Positions 8,752 to 17,939 of a DNA stretch of 64,000 nucleotides are shown here, one piece after another. The notes beneath the pieces are model-generated. The model was not told where the DNA came from and did no database searches. It was given only the letters and a program-made list of their open reading frames with translations. Made by a program: the position numbers and the translations under genes. The number at the start of each line of letters is the position of its first letter. The first letter of the stretch is position 1. The stretch comes from Bacillus sp. P14.5 (GTDB lineage: Bacteria; Bacillota; Bacilli; Bacillales; Bacillaceae_B), in contig NZ_NIJF01000015.1 in assembly GCF_003316765.1 (NCBI RefSeq), positions 1 to 64,000 of the forward strand, in the 5' to 3' direction.

Positions 8752-10256
8752 ATGTTTTCTTTATTTAAACGAAAAAAGGAACCGATCAGACAAAAAAGAA
8801 GCGCACACAGGAATCCTTTGAAAAACTTGCTCGAAAATCAACCGATTACAAAGAGATTTTTTATTACAATCAGCATTCAGGTTTGCGTTTCGGATTGAAT
8901 TTCTTATCCACCCTGGTGGATGAAGACATCCTGCAGAAGGACTTGCTTCCTTCATTATTAGGGAAAAACTTCACATCCTTAGATGATGTAAAGAAGCTTG
9001 CACCCATCATAGATATTCAATTGTCAGATGATGAAAGCAATATAGAGCAAAAGCTGATGAATGGATACGTCCTTCTTAAAACTGAAAATGAGAAAAATCG
9101 GTTTGCGTTCATCGCTGCCCAAAAGGAAGTTGTCCGCCAGGTGTCACAGCCTGAGGTGGAATTCAGCGTTGTAGGACCCAAGGAGGCGTTCGTAGAGTCA
9201 ATCGATCAAAATTTGAATATGCTCCGAAAGCGGATTCCTATAAAAGAACTGATCATTGAAGACTTTAATATTGGGCGAATAACGCATACGAAAACAAGCT
9301 TGCTGTACATTGATGGGTTGGCAGACCAGGAAAATGTGCAGACGATGAGACAGCGGTTGAAGGCAATTGACTTCGATCAAATCAATGACAGCTCTTTTGT
9401 TGAACAGATGATCGCCGATAATTCCAATTCTCCTTTTCCCCAACTTCTTGATACTGAACGGCCGGACCGTGCAGCCTCTGTGCTGGTGGAAGGAAAAGTA
9501 GTTGTACTTGTGAACGGCTCGCCACATGCATTGATTGGTCCTACAACGCTTGTCGAATTTTTCAGTGCATATGAAGACTACTTTTTAAATTATATAGTAG
9601 CTTCATTTTTTCGGCTTGTCCGGGTATTTGCTGTTGGCTTTTCGATATTGATCACACCTATATATGTAGCAGCCCTTACCTATCACTATGAATTGATTCC
9701 AAAGGATCTGATGGCTACGCTGATTACTTCTCGCCAGGGAATTCCGCTTCCCCCCATACTGGAAGCGTTGTTCCTTGAATTAACCATAGAATTGCTCAGG
9801 GAGGCAGGAGCCCGTCTGCCGACCAAGGTTGGCCAGACAATCGGTATCGTGGGAGGAATCGTTATCGGGACGGCATCCGTAGAAGCAGGCCTGACCAGTA
9901 ATGTATTGCTGATCCTTGTTGCCTTGGCAGCACTCGCATCGTTTACGACACCTGTTTATAAAATGGGCAATACCATCCGGATCCTGCGTTTTCCATTTAT
10001 GTTATTTGCCCAAATCTGGGGACTGCTGGGTATCGTATTTTGTTTTTGCATTTTAATGACTCACCTCATTAAGCTGACTTCCTTGGGCCGCCCATTTCTT
10101 GAGCCGTTATATCCGCCTCGCTTATATGACCTTAAGGATGCGGTCATCCGGTTTCCATTTCACGGACAAAGTAAGCGTCCCGAATTCGTAAGGACAAAAA
10201 AATCAAAAAGGTTCAGACCGGAAGAAGGGCGGAAGAAACTCGATATTGATGAATAA
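8752..10256 (+). pseudogene. GerA-type spore germinant receptor A subunit, frameshifted
   Basis: GerAA/GerKA-family protein. Most of it reads openly from about 8793 (LRFGLNFLSTLVDEDILQ...), including the membrane region RVFAVGFSILITPIYVAAL and the PLPPILEALFLELTIELLREAG core typical of the family. The natural N-terminus MFSLFKRKKEPIRQK starts at ATG 8752 in another frame; the frames meet at A6 (8792-8797), and one extra A gives KKKRTQESFEKLARKSTDYK and a 501-residue product. A-subunits sit in the spore inner membrane and with B and C subunits sense nutrients. The downstream B gene begins 18 bp after the stop. Confidence 0.88.
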
Positions 10257-10274
10257 TTGACGGAGGTATTTATT

Positions 10275-12281
10275 ATGCAGCCTGTTCCTGAAAATAGAAA
10301 ATTATCTCCTTTTATCGTGTTCTTCCTTATCCATTCCATTCAGGTTGGGGTCGGCATCTTAGGTTATCAAAGGATTATTGCTAAAAGTGCTGGCTATGAT
10401 GCTTGGATTGCTGTCATAATTGCTGGCCTGCTGACTAATTGTATTCTGTTCTTGATCTTCAAAATAGTTCAGATTGGCGGCGGGGATCTAATAGAAGCCA
10501 ATAGAACAGCATTTGGAAAGTGGCTCGGAAAAACGATAGACTTAGTCTTCATTCTTTATTTCTGCCTAATTGCTGTAACAGTCTGCCGCACCTATTTGGA
10601 AGTTGTGCAGGTATGGATGTATCCGCGTTTAACTTCCTGGTCTTTTGCAATCCCTTTCTTCCTTCTCGTTATATATATTGTGAGTGGGGGACTAAGGACT
10701 GTAGCAGGGGTTGCTTTTTTCGGAACCGTACTTCCGGCTTACCTTATTTTAACGTTTGGTTTTACTTTTCCATTTGCGGATTTCAGAAATATGCTCCCTA
10801 TATGGGACCACTCTTTGCTGGATTTGGCAAAGTCTACACGAGATATGACTTTGAGTTTCCTAGGATATGAAACACTTCTAATTTTTTATCCTTATCTTAA
10901 AGACGGCAGGAAGTCAAAAAAATGGGCACATCTTGGCCTCCTTTTCACCACAGGCGTTTTTACACTATTAACTATTATAAGCTTTGCCTTTTTCAGTGAG
11001 GGACAGCTCGAAAAAACAGTATGGGCCACTCTTTCTATGTGGAAAATTGTTGAAATGCCTTTTGTTGAACGTTTTGAATATATAGGGATTGCCAACTGGT
11101 GTCTAATAATTCTGCCGAATGTATGCATAGCTTTATGGTGCGGCAGCAGGATAGCCAAAAGGGCATTTAAGTTTAACCAAAGAAAAACCCTTATGATTCT
11201 TGCGCTTTTGTGTACTATTGCTGTCAGTCTTATACAAGATCGATCTCAAATAAACACTTTAAACAATATTACAAGCCAAGCGGGTTTTTATCTTAACTTT
11301 GTGTTCCTTCCATTTCTTCTTTTCATGTTATTCCTGATAAGGAAGGTGAAAAAAACAATGAATAAGTTGATATTGATATTATTATTGTTATTGGTGCCCC
11401 CTTTATCCGGGTGTGCCGAGCAGGAAATTCTGGACGACCTCAATATTGAAACCGCAAAGGCATACGATCTGGCTGATGATAATTTAATCAGAGCGACAGC
11501 ACTTTATCCTAGATATTCTGCTGATAAACAAATTCAAAATGTTACCCTTACCGCGGAAGCTGAAACAACCGGAGAAGTACTTGATTTATTGGAGAAGAAG
11601 TCTGAGCTGCCTCTTGTAAGGGGGAGTTTGGAGAACGTAATAATCTCAGAAGAAATGGCAAGAAGAGGTATGCTGCATATAGCGGACTCTTTACAACGGT
11701 ATGCCAGCGTGGGGTCCAGAGTGACAATACTAGTCAGTGATGGGCAAGCTGGAGATATATTAAAAGGTAATTATGGAAATAAAGGAACATCGGATTACAT
11801 CAGTACCCTTGTTGAGCACAATATAAAGAGAGGAGATTTGGCCGAATCGAATTTACATTTATTTTTGTTTAACTATTATCAGAAAGGGCAAACCCCTTAC
11901 TTACCAATGATTGAGGTAGAAGAAGATAACAGCTTGGACCTCAATGGAATAGCCATTTTCAAAAAAGATAAAATGATTGACAAAGTCAGCAAAGAAGATA
12001 TGTTTTATTTTAAGCTTCTTGCAGACAGGCACAGCCAAGGGAACCAAGTGGTAAAACTCCCTGATGAGGACGGGGATCCCAAAAAAAGTACCGAGGCTTC
12101 AATAACGAGCCTGAAATCAACACAAAAGATTCGGATCGACCATCACTCCACCCCCGTGAGTATCAATGTATTGATAGAGATCAAGGGAATCATAAGGGAG
12201 TTTACTGGAGATAGACTTACACCAGCCAAAGTGAAAAAAGTTGAGACCCAGATAGAAAAAATATTGTGGACCACTGTCTAA
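10275..12281 (+). CDS. GerB-type germinant receptor permease, read through into GerC
   Basis: Start ATG 10275 follows CGGAGG. Residues 1 to about 361 form a ten-helix APC-superfamily permease of the GerAB/GerKB family (LSPFIVFFLIHSIQVGVGIL at the N-terminus, amino-acid sensing B subunit). The frame then runs without a stop through A7 (11349-11355) into a GerC lipoprotein beginning MNKLILILLLLLV at 11358. GerB and GerC are normally separate proteins. With A6 the B gene would end in a TGA overlapping the GerC ATG; with A8 it would end in a TAA 8 nt into GerC. The fusion is therefore probably an artefact or a mutation in the A tract. Confidence 0.8.
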   Translation: MQPVPENRKLSPFIVFFLIHSIQVGVGILGYQRIIAKSAGYDAWIAVIIAGLLTNCILFLIFKIVQIGGGDLIEANRTAFGKWLGKTIDLVFILYFCLIAVTVCRTYLEVVQVWMYPRLTSWSFAIPFFLLVIYIVSGGLRTVAGVAFFGTVLPAYLILTFGFTFPFADFRNMLPIWDHSLLDLAKSTRDMTLSFLGYETLLIFYPYLKDGRKSKKWAHLGLLFTTGVFTLLTIISFAFFSEGQLEKTVWATLSMWKIVEMPFVERFEYIGIANWCLIILPNVCIALWCGSRIAKRAFKFNQRKTLMILALLCTIAVSLIQDRSQINTLNNITSQAGFYLNFVFLPFLLFMLFLIRKVKKTMNKLILILLLLLVPPLSGCAEQEILDDLNIETAKAYDLADDNLIRATALYPRYSADKQIQNVTLTAEAETTGEVLDLLEKKSELPLVRGSLENVIISEEMARRGMLHIADSLQRYASVGSRVTILVSDGQAGDILKGNYGNKGTSDYISTLVEHNIKRGDLAESNLHLFLFNYYQKGQTPYLPMIEVEEDNSLDLNGIAIFKKDKMIDKVSKEDMFYFKLLADRHSQGNQVVKLPDEDGDPKKSTEASITSLKSTQKIRIDHHSTPVSINVLIEIKGIIREFTGDRLTPAKVKKVETQIEKILWTTV

Positions 12282-12454
12282 GAATGCTTAGGAATTTCCA
12301 AGATAAGAACGTAGATCCAATTGGTTTTGGCCAGTTCCAAAAGCATGGAGTCCGCAAAATGGATTTTAAGAAGTGGGAAGAAGAGCAATATCCGATGGCG
12401 GAGATTAGTGTTACGGCAAATGTGGACATCCTTGAATCAGGCACAGTGGAATGA
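11358..12454 (+). pseudogene. GerC-type germinant receptor lipoprotein, frameshifted near the C-terminus
   Basis: N-terminal lipoprotein signal with lipobox LSGC, then the GerC domain; ...AKVKKVETQIEK is followed by an early stop at 12281. In the neighbouring frame the missing C-terminal part continues: NIVDHCLRMLRNFQDKNVDP, FGQFQKHG, MAEISVTANVDILESGTVE, ending at 12454. One extra A in A6 (12256-12261) joins them into 365 residues, the normal GerC length. GerC lipoproteins anchor in the spore inner membrane and are needed for receptor function. Confidence 0.85.
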
Positions 12455-12472
12455 AAAATTCGTCCGCATATT

Positions 12473-12853
12473 TCAGGAAAGAGGTTGCTCTCTCATCCAT
12501 TGAATCGCCTCACCAATGCATTTCCGATAAAAATCTGCCTTTTCAGCAGGGAGTTGTTTTACACTTTCCAACATGAAGGAAAGGCCTGTTTGGACAAAGC
12601 TGATATCGATTTTTCTGGCAGCCAGAACATTATGGAGCCATTTGACATGATCCGTAAACAGCTCAGGTGCTTGAAGCCGGTAAGCGGTCTGCAGATGATG
12701 AAAGTGTTTCTGCAGATCAGAGATAGTCTGCCTGCGTCCATTCTCCCCGTACTTATCGATTATTTCAGGATGCTTCAAAAAAACATTATGGGCTATCTCA
12801 GATACCAATTCATTGATGAGCTCCTGCTGGTCCAGAATACGGTTTTGATACAT
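12473..12853 (-). CDS. Uncharacterised all-helical protein
   Basis: A 126-residue acidic protein; ATG 12853 is preferred over in-frame ATGs upstream because GGAGG lies 7 bases before it. It appears entirely alpha-helical, with a segment LFTDHVKWLHNVLAARKIDIS and a trailing FYRKCIGEAIQWM helix. The pattern recalls the four-helix modules that precede B12-binding or sensory domains, but no ligand motif is visible and I do not assign a function. It converges on the germination operon and lies alone upstream of the thioredoxin gene. Confidence 0.6.
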   Translation of the reverse strand: MYQNRILDQQELINELVSEIAHNVFLKHPEIIDKYGENGRRQTISDLQKHFHHLQTAYRLQAPELFTDHVKWLHNVLAARKIDISFVQTGLSFMLESVKQLPAEKADFYRKCIGEAIQWMREQPLS

Positions 12854-13120
12854 ACACATCCTCCTTATTTGTTTTCTACATTTTATCACAAGGCAAAAGT
12901 CAAATGTTGATGTGCTGATCAGGGATTTAAATATTTTCGGACATCTATGTTTCTAACCGTCTAAGCGCTATAATGGCTTCTGGTTGTTCTAACCAAATAT
13001 ATTTCCGAAACCTTTTGTGCCTTTCCCTGCTCAATTAGAGCCATTCTTTCTATAAGCAGCAAATTTTACGAAAAGAGCTCTGCTGCAATACAATAAAGAT
13101 AACTAGAGGAGGTCACATAC

Positions 13121-13438
13121 ATGCAATCGATTCAAAATAAAGAGACATTTCAAGAGCTTATCTCCGGGTCTCAACCAATTATCGTCAAGTTCTTCGCGGA
13201 CTGGTGTCCCGACTGTACACGGTTGAATATGTTCATCGATGAAATTATTGAAGAAAACAGCCAATATAAATGGTATGAACTCAACAAGGATGAACTGCCT
13301 GAAATTGCGGACCGCTATGATGTAATGGGAATACCCAGCCTGCTGATCTTTAAAGACGGAGAGAAAACAGCACATCTTCACAGCGCCAACGCCAAAACAC
13401 CAGATCAAGTAAGAGAATTTCTGCAAAACAATAAATAA
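13121..13438 (+). CDS. ydbP: Thioredoxin-like protein YdbP
   Basis: A 105-residue single thioredoxin fold with active site WCPDC (Cys29, Cys32) and the cis-Pro motif GIPSLLIF. Very similar in pattern to Bacillus YdbP, including the closing EKTAHLHSANAKTP segment. AGAGGAGG precedes the ATG and a hairpin terminator follows, giving a monocistronic unit. Presumably a cytoplasmic thiol-disulfide oxidoreductase; the partner is not known. Confidence 0.88.
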   Translation: MQSIQNKETFQELISGSQPIIVKFFADWCPDCTRLNMFIDEIIEENSQYKWYELNKDELPEIADRYDVMGIPSLLIFKDGEKTAHLHSANAKTPDQVREFLQNNK

Positions 13439-13444
13439 GCCAAC

Positions 13445-13479
13445 AGAGCAGCTTCTTAGGGAGGCTGCTCTTCGTTTTG
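13445..13479 (+). terminator. Terminator after ydbP
   Basis: AGAGCAGC pairs with GCTGCTCT and is followed by TCGTTTTG. Confidence 0.8.
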
Positions 13480-13658
13480 TAAATAAATCCTGAAATATGA
13501 ATGACATGCAGCTTACTGAAGACGGCTTCACACTAACCGGCATTTTCAATGAAATCGTTCCTCACCAGTACACATCGAGACATCTCTTACCAGCGAATAA
13601 ACTAACCCTCAAAGAGCACACTATTCTTGAAGGAAAAAATATAAAAGAGGTGCTCACC

Positions 13659-13811
13659 ATGACAAAGAAGTATAACAAGGGAAGCATGAATCAAAGCTCT
13701 CCTCGTGCAGGACATAACCAGGCTGAATTCTCCCGCGAAATAACTTCCGGGGATAATAGCAAAGGCAACAAACATAACAAAGACCAAAATGATAAAACGG
13801 ATAGAGATTAA
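13659..13811 (+). CDS. Small hydrophilic protein (50 aa), possibly spore-associated
   Basis: Start ATG 13659 (MTKKYNKGSMNQ) has AGAGGTG upstream. The product is rich in Asn, Lys, Gln and Asp with no hydrophobic core, like many small acid-soluble spore proteins, but I cannot match a family. An open frame extends upstream to 13497 without a ribosome-binding site and is not used here. The next small gene begins 2 bp after its stop. Confidence 0.55.
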   Translation: MTKKYNKGSMNQSSPRAGHNQAEFSREITSGDNSKGNKHNKDQNDKTDRD

Positions 13812-13812
13812 T

Positions 13813-13971
13813 ATGAAAAGAAATATCTATATCGACGAAGAATCAACCAGAGCCAATATGAAGATACAGGATGATTTCTACAAAGATAAAGACAGCATCC
13901 AGGAAGAAGTTGTTCCTTCCTATGCTTACAATAACGCGCCGGCCATCAGGATAAGCGGAGATGACGAATAA
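13813..13971 (+). CDS. Small acidic protein (52 aa)
   Basis: ATG 13813 starts immediately after the previous stop (TAATATG), so translation is likely coupled. Residues MKRNIYIDEESTRANMKIQD lead to an acidic middle and a C-terminal AYNNAPAIRISGDDE. No signal peptide or membrane segment. No family recognised; probably co-expressed with the 50-residue protein before it. Confidence 0.5.
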   Translation: MKRNIYIDEESTRANMKIQDDFYKDKDSIQEEVVPSYAYNNAPAIRISGDDE

Positions 13972-14043
13972 AGGCACTTCAATGTTTTAAAGCACAAAGA
14001 GGGACGGTCCCTGAAAGCACTTTAAAGCACTGAAAAATATGAA

Positions 14044-14077
14044 AAAGGAGTTTCTCCCCGCAGGGAGAAACTCCTTT
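14044..14077. terminator. Bidirectional terminator between convergent small genes
   Basis: AAAGGAGTTTCTCCC pairs perfectly with GGGAGAAACTCCTTT around CGCA, with A-rich and T-rich flanks. Confidence 0.85.
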
Positions 14078-14108
14078 AAACATTTATTAAAATGTACATT
14101 GAAAGTGT

Positions 14109-14231
14109 TTAGTAAACAAAAGCAGCTCCAACGATAATCAACAAAATAAATAAAACAACGATTAGCGCGAAACCACCGCCGTAACCGTAACCGCCACCAT
14201 AGCCGTAGCCGCCGCATCCATATCCGTACAT
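14109..14231 (-). CDS. YjcZ-family sporulation protein
   Basis: Forty residues: [20 protein letters not shown] followed by a single hydrophobic helix [20 protein letters not shown]. This Gly/Tyr-rich head plus C-terminal membrane anchor is the signature of the YjcZ sporulation protein family. GGAGGTG lies 9 bases before the ATG and a strong hairpin follows. It is too short for most gene callers, and antisense frames over it are spurious. Confidence 0.9.
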   Translation of the reverse strand: MYGYGCGGYGYGGGYGYGGGFALIVVLFILLIIVGAAFVY

Positions 14232-14335
14232 AATCAGACACCTCCAGAATGATTATTGAGCTTTCATCACTCACTAACATCCTATGAAGATTCCCCGAAT
14301 ATGTTTAGGCTGAACCAGCCCAACTTAAAAATTAG

Positions 14336-15679
14336 TTAACCTGTCAATACATCTTCTTTCGGATAACTGATTTTGTCTGTACCCGGTTTCGCCAATGAAA
14401 ATGCAAGTGTCAGCGGTCCGAGTTTGCCGACAATCATGACAAAGATGATGATTCCTTTTCCGAACTCAGTCAATTCTCCTGTAAGGCCCATAGACAACCC
14501 GACCGTACCAAAGGCCGACACCACTTCAAAAAGGATTTGGATAAAAGGTGCCCCTTTTTCCGACATGGACAGAAGGAACATTGCCGTGAAGACAACTACG
14601 ACACTGATCATTGATATGGCGAGAGATTTATAGATATATGTCTCTGCGATTCTCCGGCGGAAAATAAAAATTTCCTTCCTTTGCTTCAAGAAAGCTATGA
14701 CAGCAAAAGTAATGACCAAGAACGTTGTTAGCTTGATGCCTCCTCCTGTTGAAGCACTCCCTGCCCCTATAAACATCAGGAGAATTGTGAAAATTATCGT
14801 TGAATCTTCCATGCTTCCGATATCCAGTGAATTAAATCCCGCCGTTCGAGGCGTCACAGCCTGAAAGTAGGCCCCCAGGATTTTGTCCATTGCCGGCAGG
14901 TTCGCAAGCGTTTTAGGATTATTGAATTCCAGAAAGAATATGACTAGTATGGCTGTTACGTTGATGGCCAAAGTACCCAAAAGCATTAACTTAGTATGCA
15001 GTGAAAGTTTCTGGAGCTTTTTGGAGTACCATAAATCCGTTAATACAGTGAACCCGATTCCTCCAAGGATAAACAAACCGGAGATGACAAAGTTCACCAA
15101 AGGATTTCCCACGTAACCCATGAGACTGTCTGACCATATTGAAAATCCAGCGTTATTAAAGGCTGAAATGGAATGAAATAAACTGAAATAAAGACCATCT
15201 TTCCAGCCGTATTCCGGAATCCATTCCGCAGCAAGGAGAATCATAGCGATTCCTTCCACAATAAAAGAAAACACGAATAAATGCTTCACAAGCCTGATGA
15301 CTCCGCCCACTGAGGTTTGGTTGAGTGCCTGTTGAACAATCAACCGTTCCTTGAAACCGATTTTTTTTCCGAGCATCAGATAAATCAGCATGGCAAAGGA
15401 CATGATCCCAAGCCCGCCAACTTGAATGAGAGCCATGATGACCACTTGACCAAACGTTGAATAAGCCGTACCTGTATCAACAACCGCCAGACCTGTGACA
15501 GTCATAGCTGAAGTGGAAGTGAATAATGCATCCAGCCATGTAATATTTTCCGTTGTCGATAAGGGCAGTTTCAACAACGCTGTCCCAAGCATGATAAAAA
15601 ATATAAACACTAGTAAAAGCAGCTGCGGCGGACTGAGTTGAATCGATCTTCTCCTTAGTTCAAAGGCCCTTCTCACCAC
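14336..15679 (-). CDS. ktrB: Potassium uptake transporter subunit KtrB
   Basis: A 447-residue TrkH/KtrB-family membrane protein with repeated M-P-M units; the first filter region SAMTVTGLAVVDTGT and later ones (AFNNAGFS, TPRTAGFNS, AFGTVGLSMG) carry the conserved filter glycines. Starts with GTG at 15679, 2 bp after ktrA, with GAGGGG upstream. With the KtrA octamer it forms a Na+-dependent K+ uptake system. The adjacent c-di-AMP riboswitch fits K+-linked control. Confidence 0.9.
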   Translation of the reverse strand: MVRRAFELRRRSIQLSPPQLLLLVFIFFIMLGTALLKLPLSTTENITWLDALFTSTSAMTVTGLAVVDTGTAYSTFGQVVIMALIQVGGLGIMSFAMLIYLMLGKKIGFKERLIVQQALNQTSVGGVIRLVKHLFVFSFIVEGIAMILLAAEWIPEYGWKDGLYFSLFHSISAFNNAGFSIWSDSLMGYVGNPLVNFVISGLFILGGIGFTVLTDLWYSKKLQKLSLHTKLMLLGTLAINVTAILVIFFLEFNNPKTLANLPAMDKILGAYFQAVTPRTAGFNSLDIGSMEDSTIIFTILLMFIGAGSASTGGGIKLTTFLVITFAVIAFLKQRKEIFIFRRRIAETYIYKSLAISMISVVVVFTAMFLLSMSEKGAPFIQILFEVVSAFGTVGLSMGLTGELTEFGKGIIIFVMIVGKLGPLTLAFSLAKPGTDKISYPKEDVLTG

Positions 15680-15681
15680 TA

Positions 15682-16338
15682 TTAGATCCCCTCTTTTTCA
15701 AACCGGTTAAGGTCGCGATTATCTCCAATCACAATTAATAAATCATCTTTCTGGATCACTTCATCGGCAGCAGGGGATACGATGATATCTTCCCCTCGTT
15801 GAATCGCAATGATGTTGCATCCAAAGCGGGCACGAACATCCAAATCGATCAGGGTTTTATCGGATACCTTGTTCGACGCCACAAGTTCCACAATACTATG
15901 CTCTTTCGATAACTCGATGTAGTCTATAACTTTTTCCGAAGTAATATGATGGGCAATCCTTCTTGCCATGTCCCTCTCCGGATGAATGACTTTATCTGCC
16001 CCTATTTTATCAAGCACCTTCTGATGATATGTGCTGGATGCTTTTACCCATACTTCCTTTACTCCAAGGTCTTTAAGAAGGAGCGTCGTCAGGATGCTTG
16101 CCTCGATATTCTCTCCAAAAGAAACGATTACATGATCGAAATTCCTCAGTCCAAGCTCCCTTATGACATTTTCATCCATGGCATTTGCCCGGACAGCATG
16201 TTCCGCTACATCACGGTACTTTTCCACGACTTCTTCGTTAATATCAATCGCCAGCACATCCGCGCCCATCTCGCCCAATTCCCGGACAAGATTACCGCCA
16301 AATCGACCTAGACCGATTACCGCAAACTGTTTTTTCAT
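15682..16338 (-). CDS. ktrA: Potassium uptake regulator KtrA (RCK protein)
   Basis: A 218-residue soluble RCK protein. ATG 16338 has GGAGG 9 bases upstream and begins MKKQFAVIGLGRFGGNLVRE, the Rossmann GxGxxG that binds ATP/ADP. The N-terminal RCK_N domain is followed at about residue 135 by an RCK_C (TrkA_C) domain, which binds c-di-AMP in KtrA/KtrC proteins. It gates KtrB, encoded directly downstream. Confidence 0.92.
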   Translation of the reverse strand: MKKQFAVIGLGRFGGNLVRELGEMGADVLAIDINEEVVEKYRDVAEHAVRANAMDENVIRELGLRNFDHVIVSFGENIEASILTTLLLKDLGVKEVWVKASSTYHQKVLDKIGADKVIHPERDMARRIAHHITSEKVIDYIELSKEHSIVELVASNKVSDKTLIDLDVRARFGCNIIAIQRGEDIIVSPAADEVIQKDDLLIVIGDNRDLNRFEKEGI

Positions 16339-16447
16339 GAATGATTCCTCCAATGACCTGATGTTAATTAGAATAACCTCTGCTGTACAATTTCATTAAG
16401 TTCTTTGTTTTTTCTTGTCGAAACTTTAAAAGATTCCACAACAAATA

Positions 16448-16473
16448 GACCACCAGGAAATAAGCCTGTGGTC
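16448..16473 (-). terminator. Riboswitch-associated hairpin in the ktrAB leader
   Basis: GACCACAGG and CCTGGTGGTC pair with one bulge; on the minus strand the stem is followed by TATTTGTTG. It lies between the c-di-AMP aptamer and ktrA, where the off-state terminator of this riboswitch class sits. Confidence 0.6.
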
Positions 16474-16484
16474 AAAAACACAAG

Positions 16485-16615
16485 ATATCTCCTTCACAAC
16501 GCTTACGAGGTTAGCTGACGGATTCGGGTCATGAAAGTTAACCCTACCTTTTAAAACCTAAAAGGACTCACCCCAAAAGAATGGTTCCCCCGTTCAAAAT
16601 GATTCAGCGATTATT
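16485..16615 (-). promoter_or_regulatory. c-di-AMP riboswitch (ydaO/yuaA class) upstream of ktrAB
   Basis: On the minus strand the conserved blocks appear in order: TCGCTGAATC, GGGGGAACCA, TTTTGGGGTGAGTCC, TCATGACCCGAATCCGTCAG, CTAACCTCGTAAGCG and GAAGGAGA. These match the ydaO/yuaA aptamer, which in Bacillus switches off K+ uptake genes when c-di-AMP is high. Confidence 0.93.
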
Positions 16616-16742
16616 CTATTACGAGAGATATCTTACTCCTCCCTTTTCAAAAAGTAAAGAGCTTTTTTGACATTCGTTTTTTCAGTATAAGCCTTGTCCT
16701 AAAAGGGGAGAAATAAGGCTGCAGCAGTCTGCAGATTAACGC

Positions 16743-16774
16743 AAAAAAACCTTGAGTCACCGACCCAAGGTTTT
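16743..16774 (-). terminator. Terminator after the ZIP transporter gene
   Basis: Minus-strand AAAACCTTGGGTC and GACTCAAGGTTTT pair and run into a T tract. Confidence 0.8.
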
Positions 16775-16781
16775 CGTCCTT

Positions 16782-17591
16782 CTATATAAAGAGCAGCAGG
16801 CTTAAGGCCATCACGGCCATACCGGCAATCAAACCGTATATCGGCAAATGTGTTTCATCATATTTCTTGGCCGCCGGAAGGAGTTCATCGAGAGATATGA
16901 ATACCATGATTCCCGCTACAGCCGCGAAAATGACACCAAACATAACATCATTCAGGAATGGCATTAAAATCAAGAAAGCGACCACTGCCCCGACTGGTTC
17001 TGACAAGCCTGACAAGAAAGACAATTTGAATGCTTTCTTTCTATCCCCGGTGGCAAAGTAAATCGGTACAGCGACAGCAATCCCCTCGGGAATATTATGG
17101 ATCGCAATCGCAACCGCTATGGCAATTCCTAGCCCTGGATCCTGTAAGGCTGATGTAAAGGTCGCAATCCCCTCTGGAAAGTTATGAATCGCAATCGCCA
17201 AAGCTGTAAAGGTTCCCATTTTTAAAAGAGCAGGATCACCGATTGCTTTTCTTGGTCCGCTCATCTCTTCTACTTTTTTCAGTTCATGTGGATTTCCCTG
17301 TTTTGGTATGAGTTTGTCAATTAAGGCGATCAAGAGCATACCGGCAAAAAAGCTGATGACGGTAATCCAGTTTCCGAGCTCCCAGCCAAGGGAACCTGTC
17401 AACGCATCCTTGGCTTTCACAAAGATCTCGACCATTGACACATATATCATAACCCCTGCCGAGAATCCTAAAGATACCGATAAAAATCGGGTATTAGTTG
17501 AAGAAGTAAAGAAAGCCAAAAGACTTCCAATTCCAGTTGCAAGTCCCGCCATCAACGTCAATCCAAAAGCAAGCAGCAGATTTCCATCCAT
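16782..17591 (-). CDS. ZIP-family divalent metal transporter (ZupT-like)
   Basis: The start at 17591 (MDGNLLLAFGLTLMAGLATG) has AAGAGG about 9 bases upstream; the longer frame lacks a site. Eight-helix ZIP protein with metal-binding helices AIAIHNFPEGIATF and AIAIHNIPEGIAVA (His-Asn-x-Pro-Glu-Gly twice, residues about 145-185), the GufA/ZupT pattern for zinc or other divalent cation uptake. Monocistronic, with a clear terminator. Confidence 0.88.
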   Translation of the reverse strand: MDGNLLLAFGLTLMAGLATGIGSLLAFFTSSTNTRFLSVSLGFSAGVMIYVSMVEIFVKAKDALTGSLGWELGNWITVISFFAGMLLIALIDKLIPKQGNPHELKKVEEMSGPRKAIGDPALLKMGTFTALAIAIHNFPEGIATFTSALQDPGLGIAIAVAIAIHNIPEGIAVAVPIYFATGDRKKAFKLSFLSGLSEPVGAVVAFLILMPFLNDVMFGVIFAAVAGIMVFISLDELLPAAKKYDETHLPIYGLIAGMAVMALSLLLFI

Positions 17592-17645
17592 TATCATTTT
17601 CCTCTTTTCTGTGTGAATTTCAATGTTGTCAGCTTCCCCATTCAA

Positions 17646-17885
17646 TATAAATTGCTATATTATGTTATTCATTAAATTCTACCAGGTTGATTTCATGTGA
17701 AGGAATGCCTGTATGACCTTAAAAAGATACATTAACATGGTTTAAACAACAAAAGTTTCCCTTGGCAAACATATTACTCCACATACAACTTATTAGTCAA
17801 ATATTTAATCACAGATCCAATAGAAAGTTTCCCTGTGCCAACATTATATAAATCTACTGGGTTGTTTGTTACACAGAAGTCTAAG
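17646..17885. other. Intergenic region, no gene seen
   Basis: About 240 bp of AT-rich sequence between the ZIP gene and the BCCT terminator. I see no reading frame with a ribosome-binding site and no structured RNA; it probably holds the ZIP promoter. Confidence 0.5.
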
Positions 17886-17927
17886 AAAAAATAAAAAGAC
17901 TGAACCATTCGATGAATGATTCAGTCT
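17886..17927 (-). terminator. Terminator after the BCCT transporter gene
   Basis: GACTGAATCATTC and GAATGGTTCAGTC pair and are followed by TTTTTATTTTTTC on the minus strand. Confidence 0.9.
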
Positions 17928-17939
17928 CCACATTAAAGG

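Noticed and set aside
13987..14280. A 97-residue minus-strand protein
   Set aside because: It is an out-of-frame reading over the convincing 40-residue YjcZ gene and its terminator.
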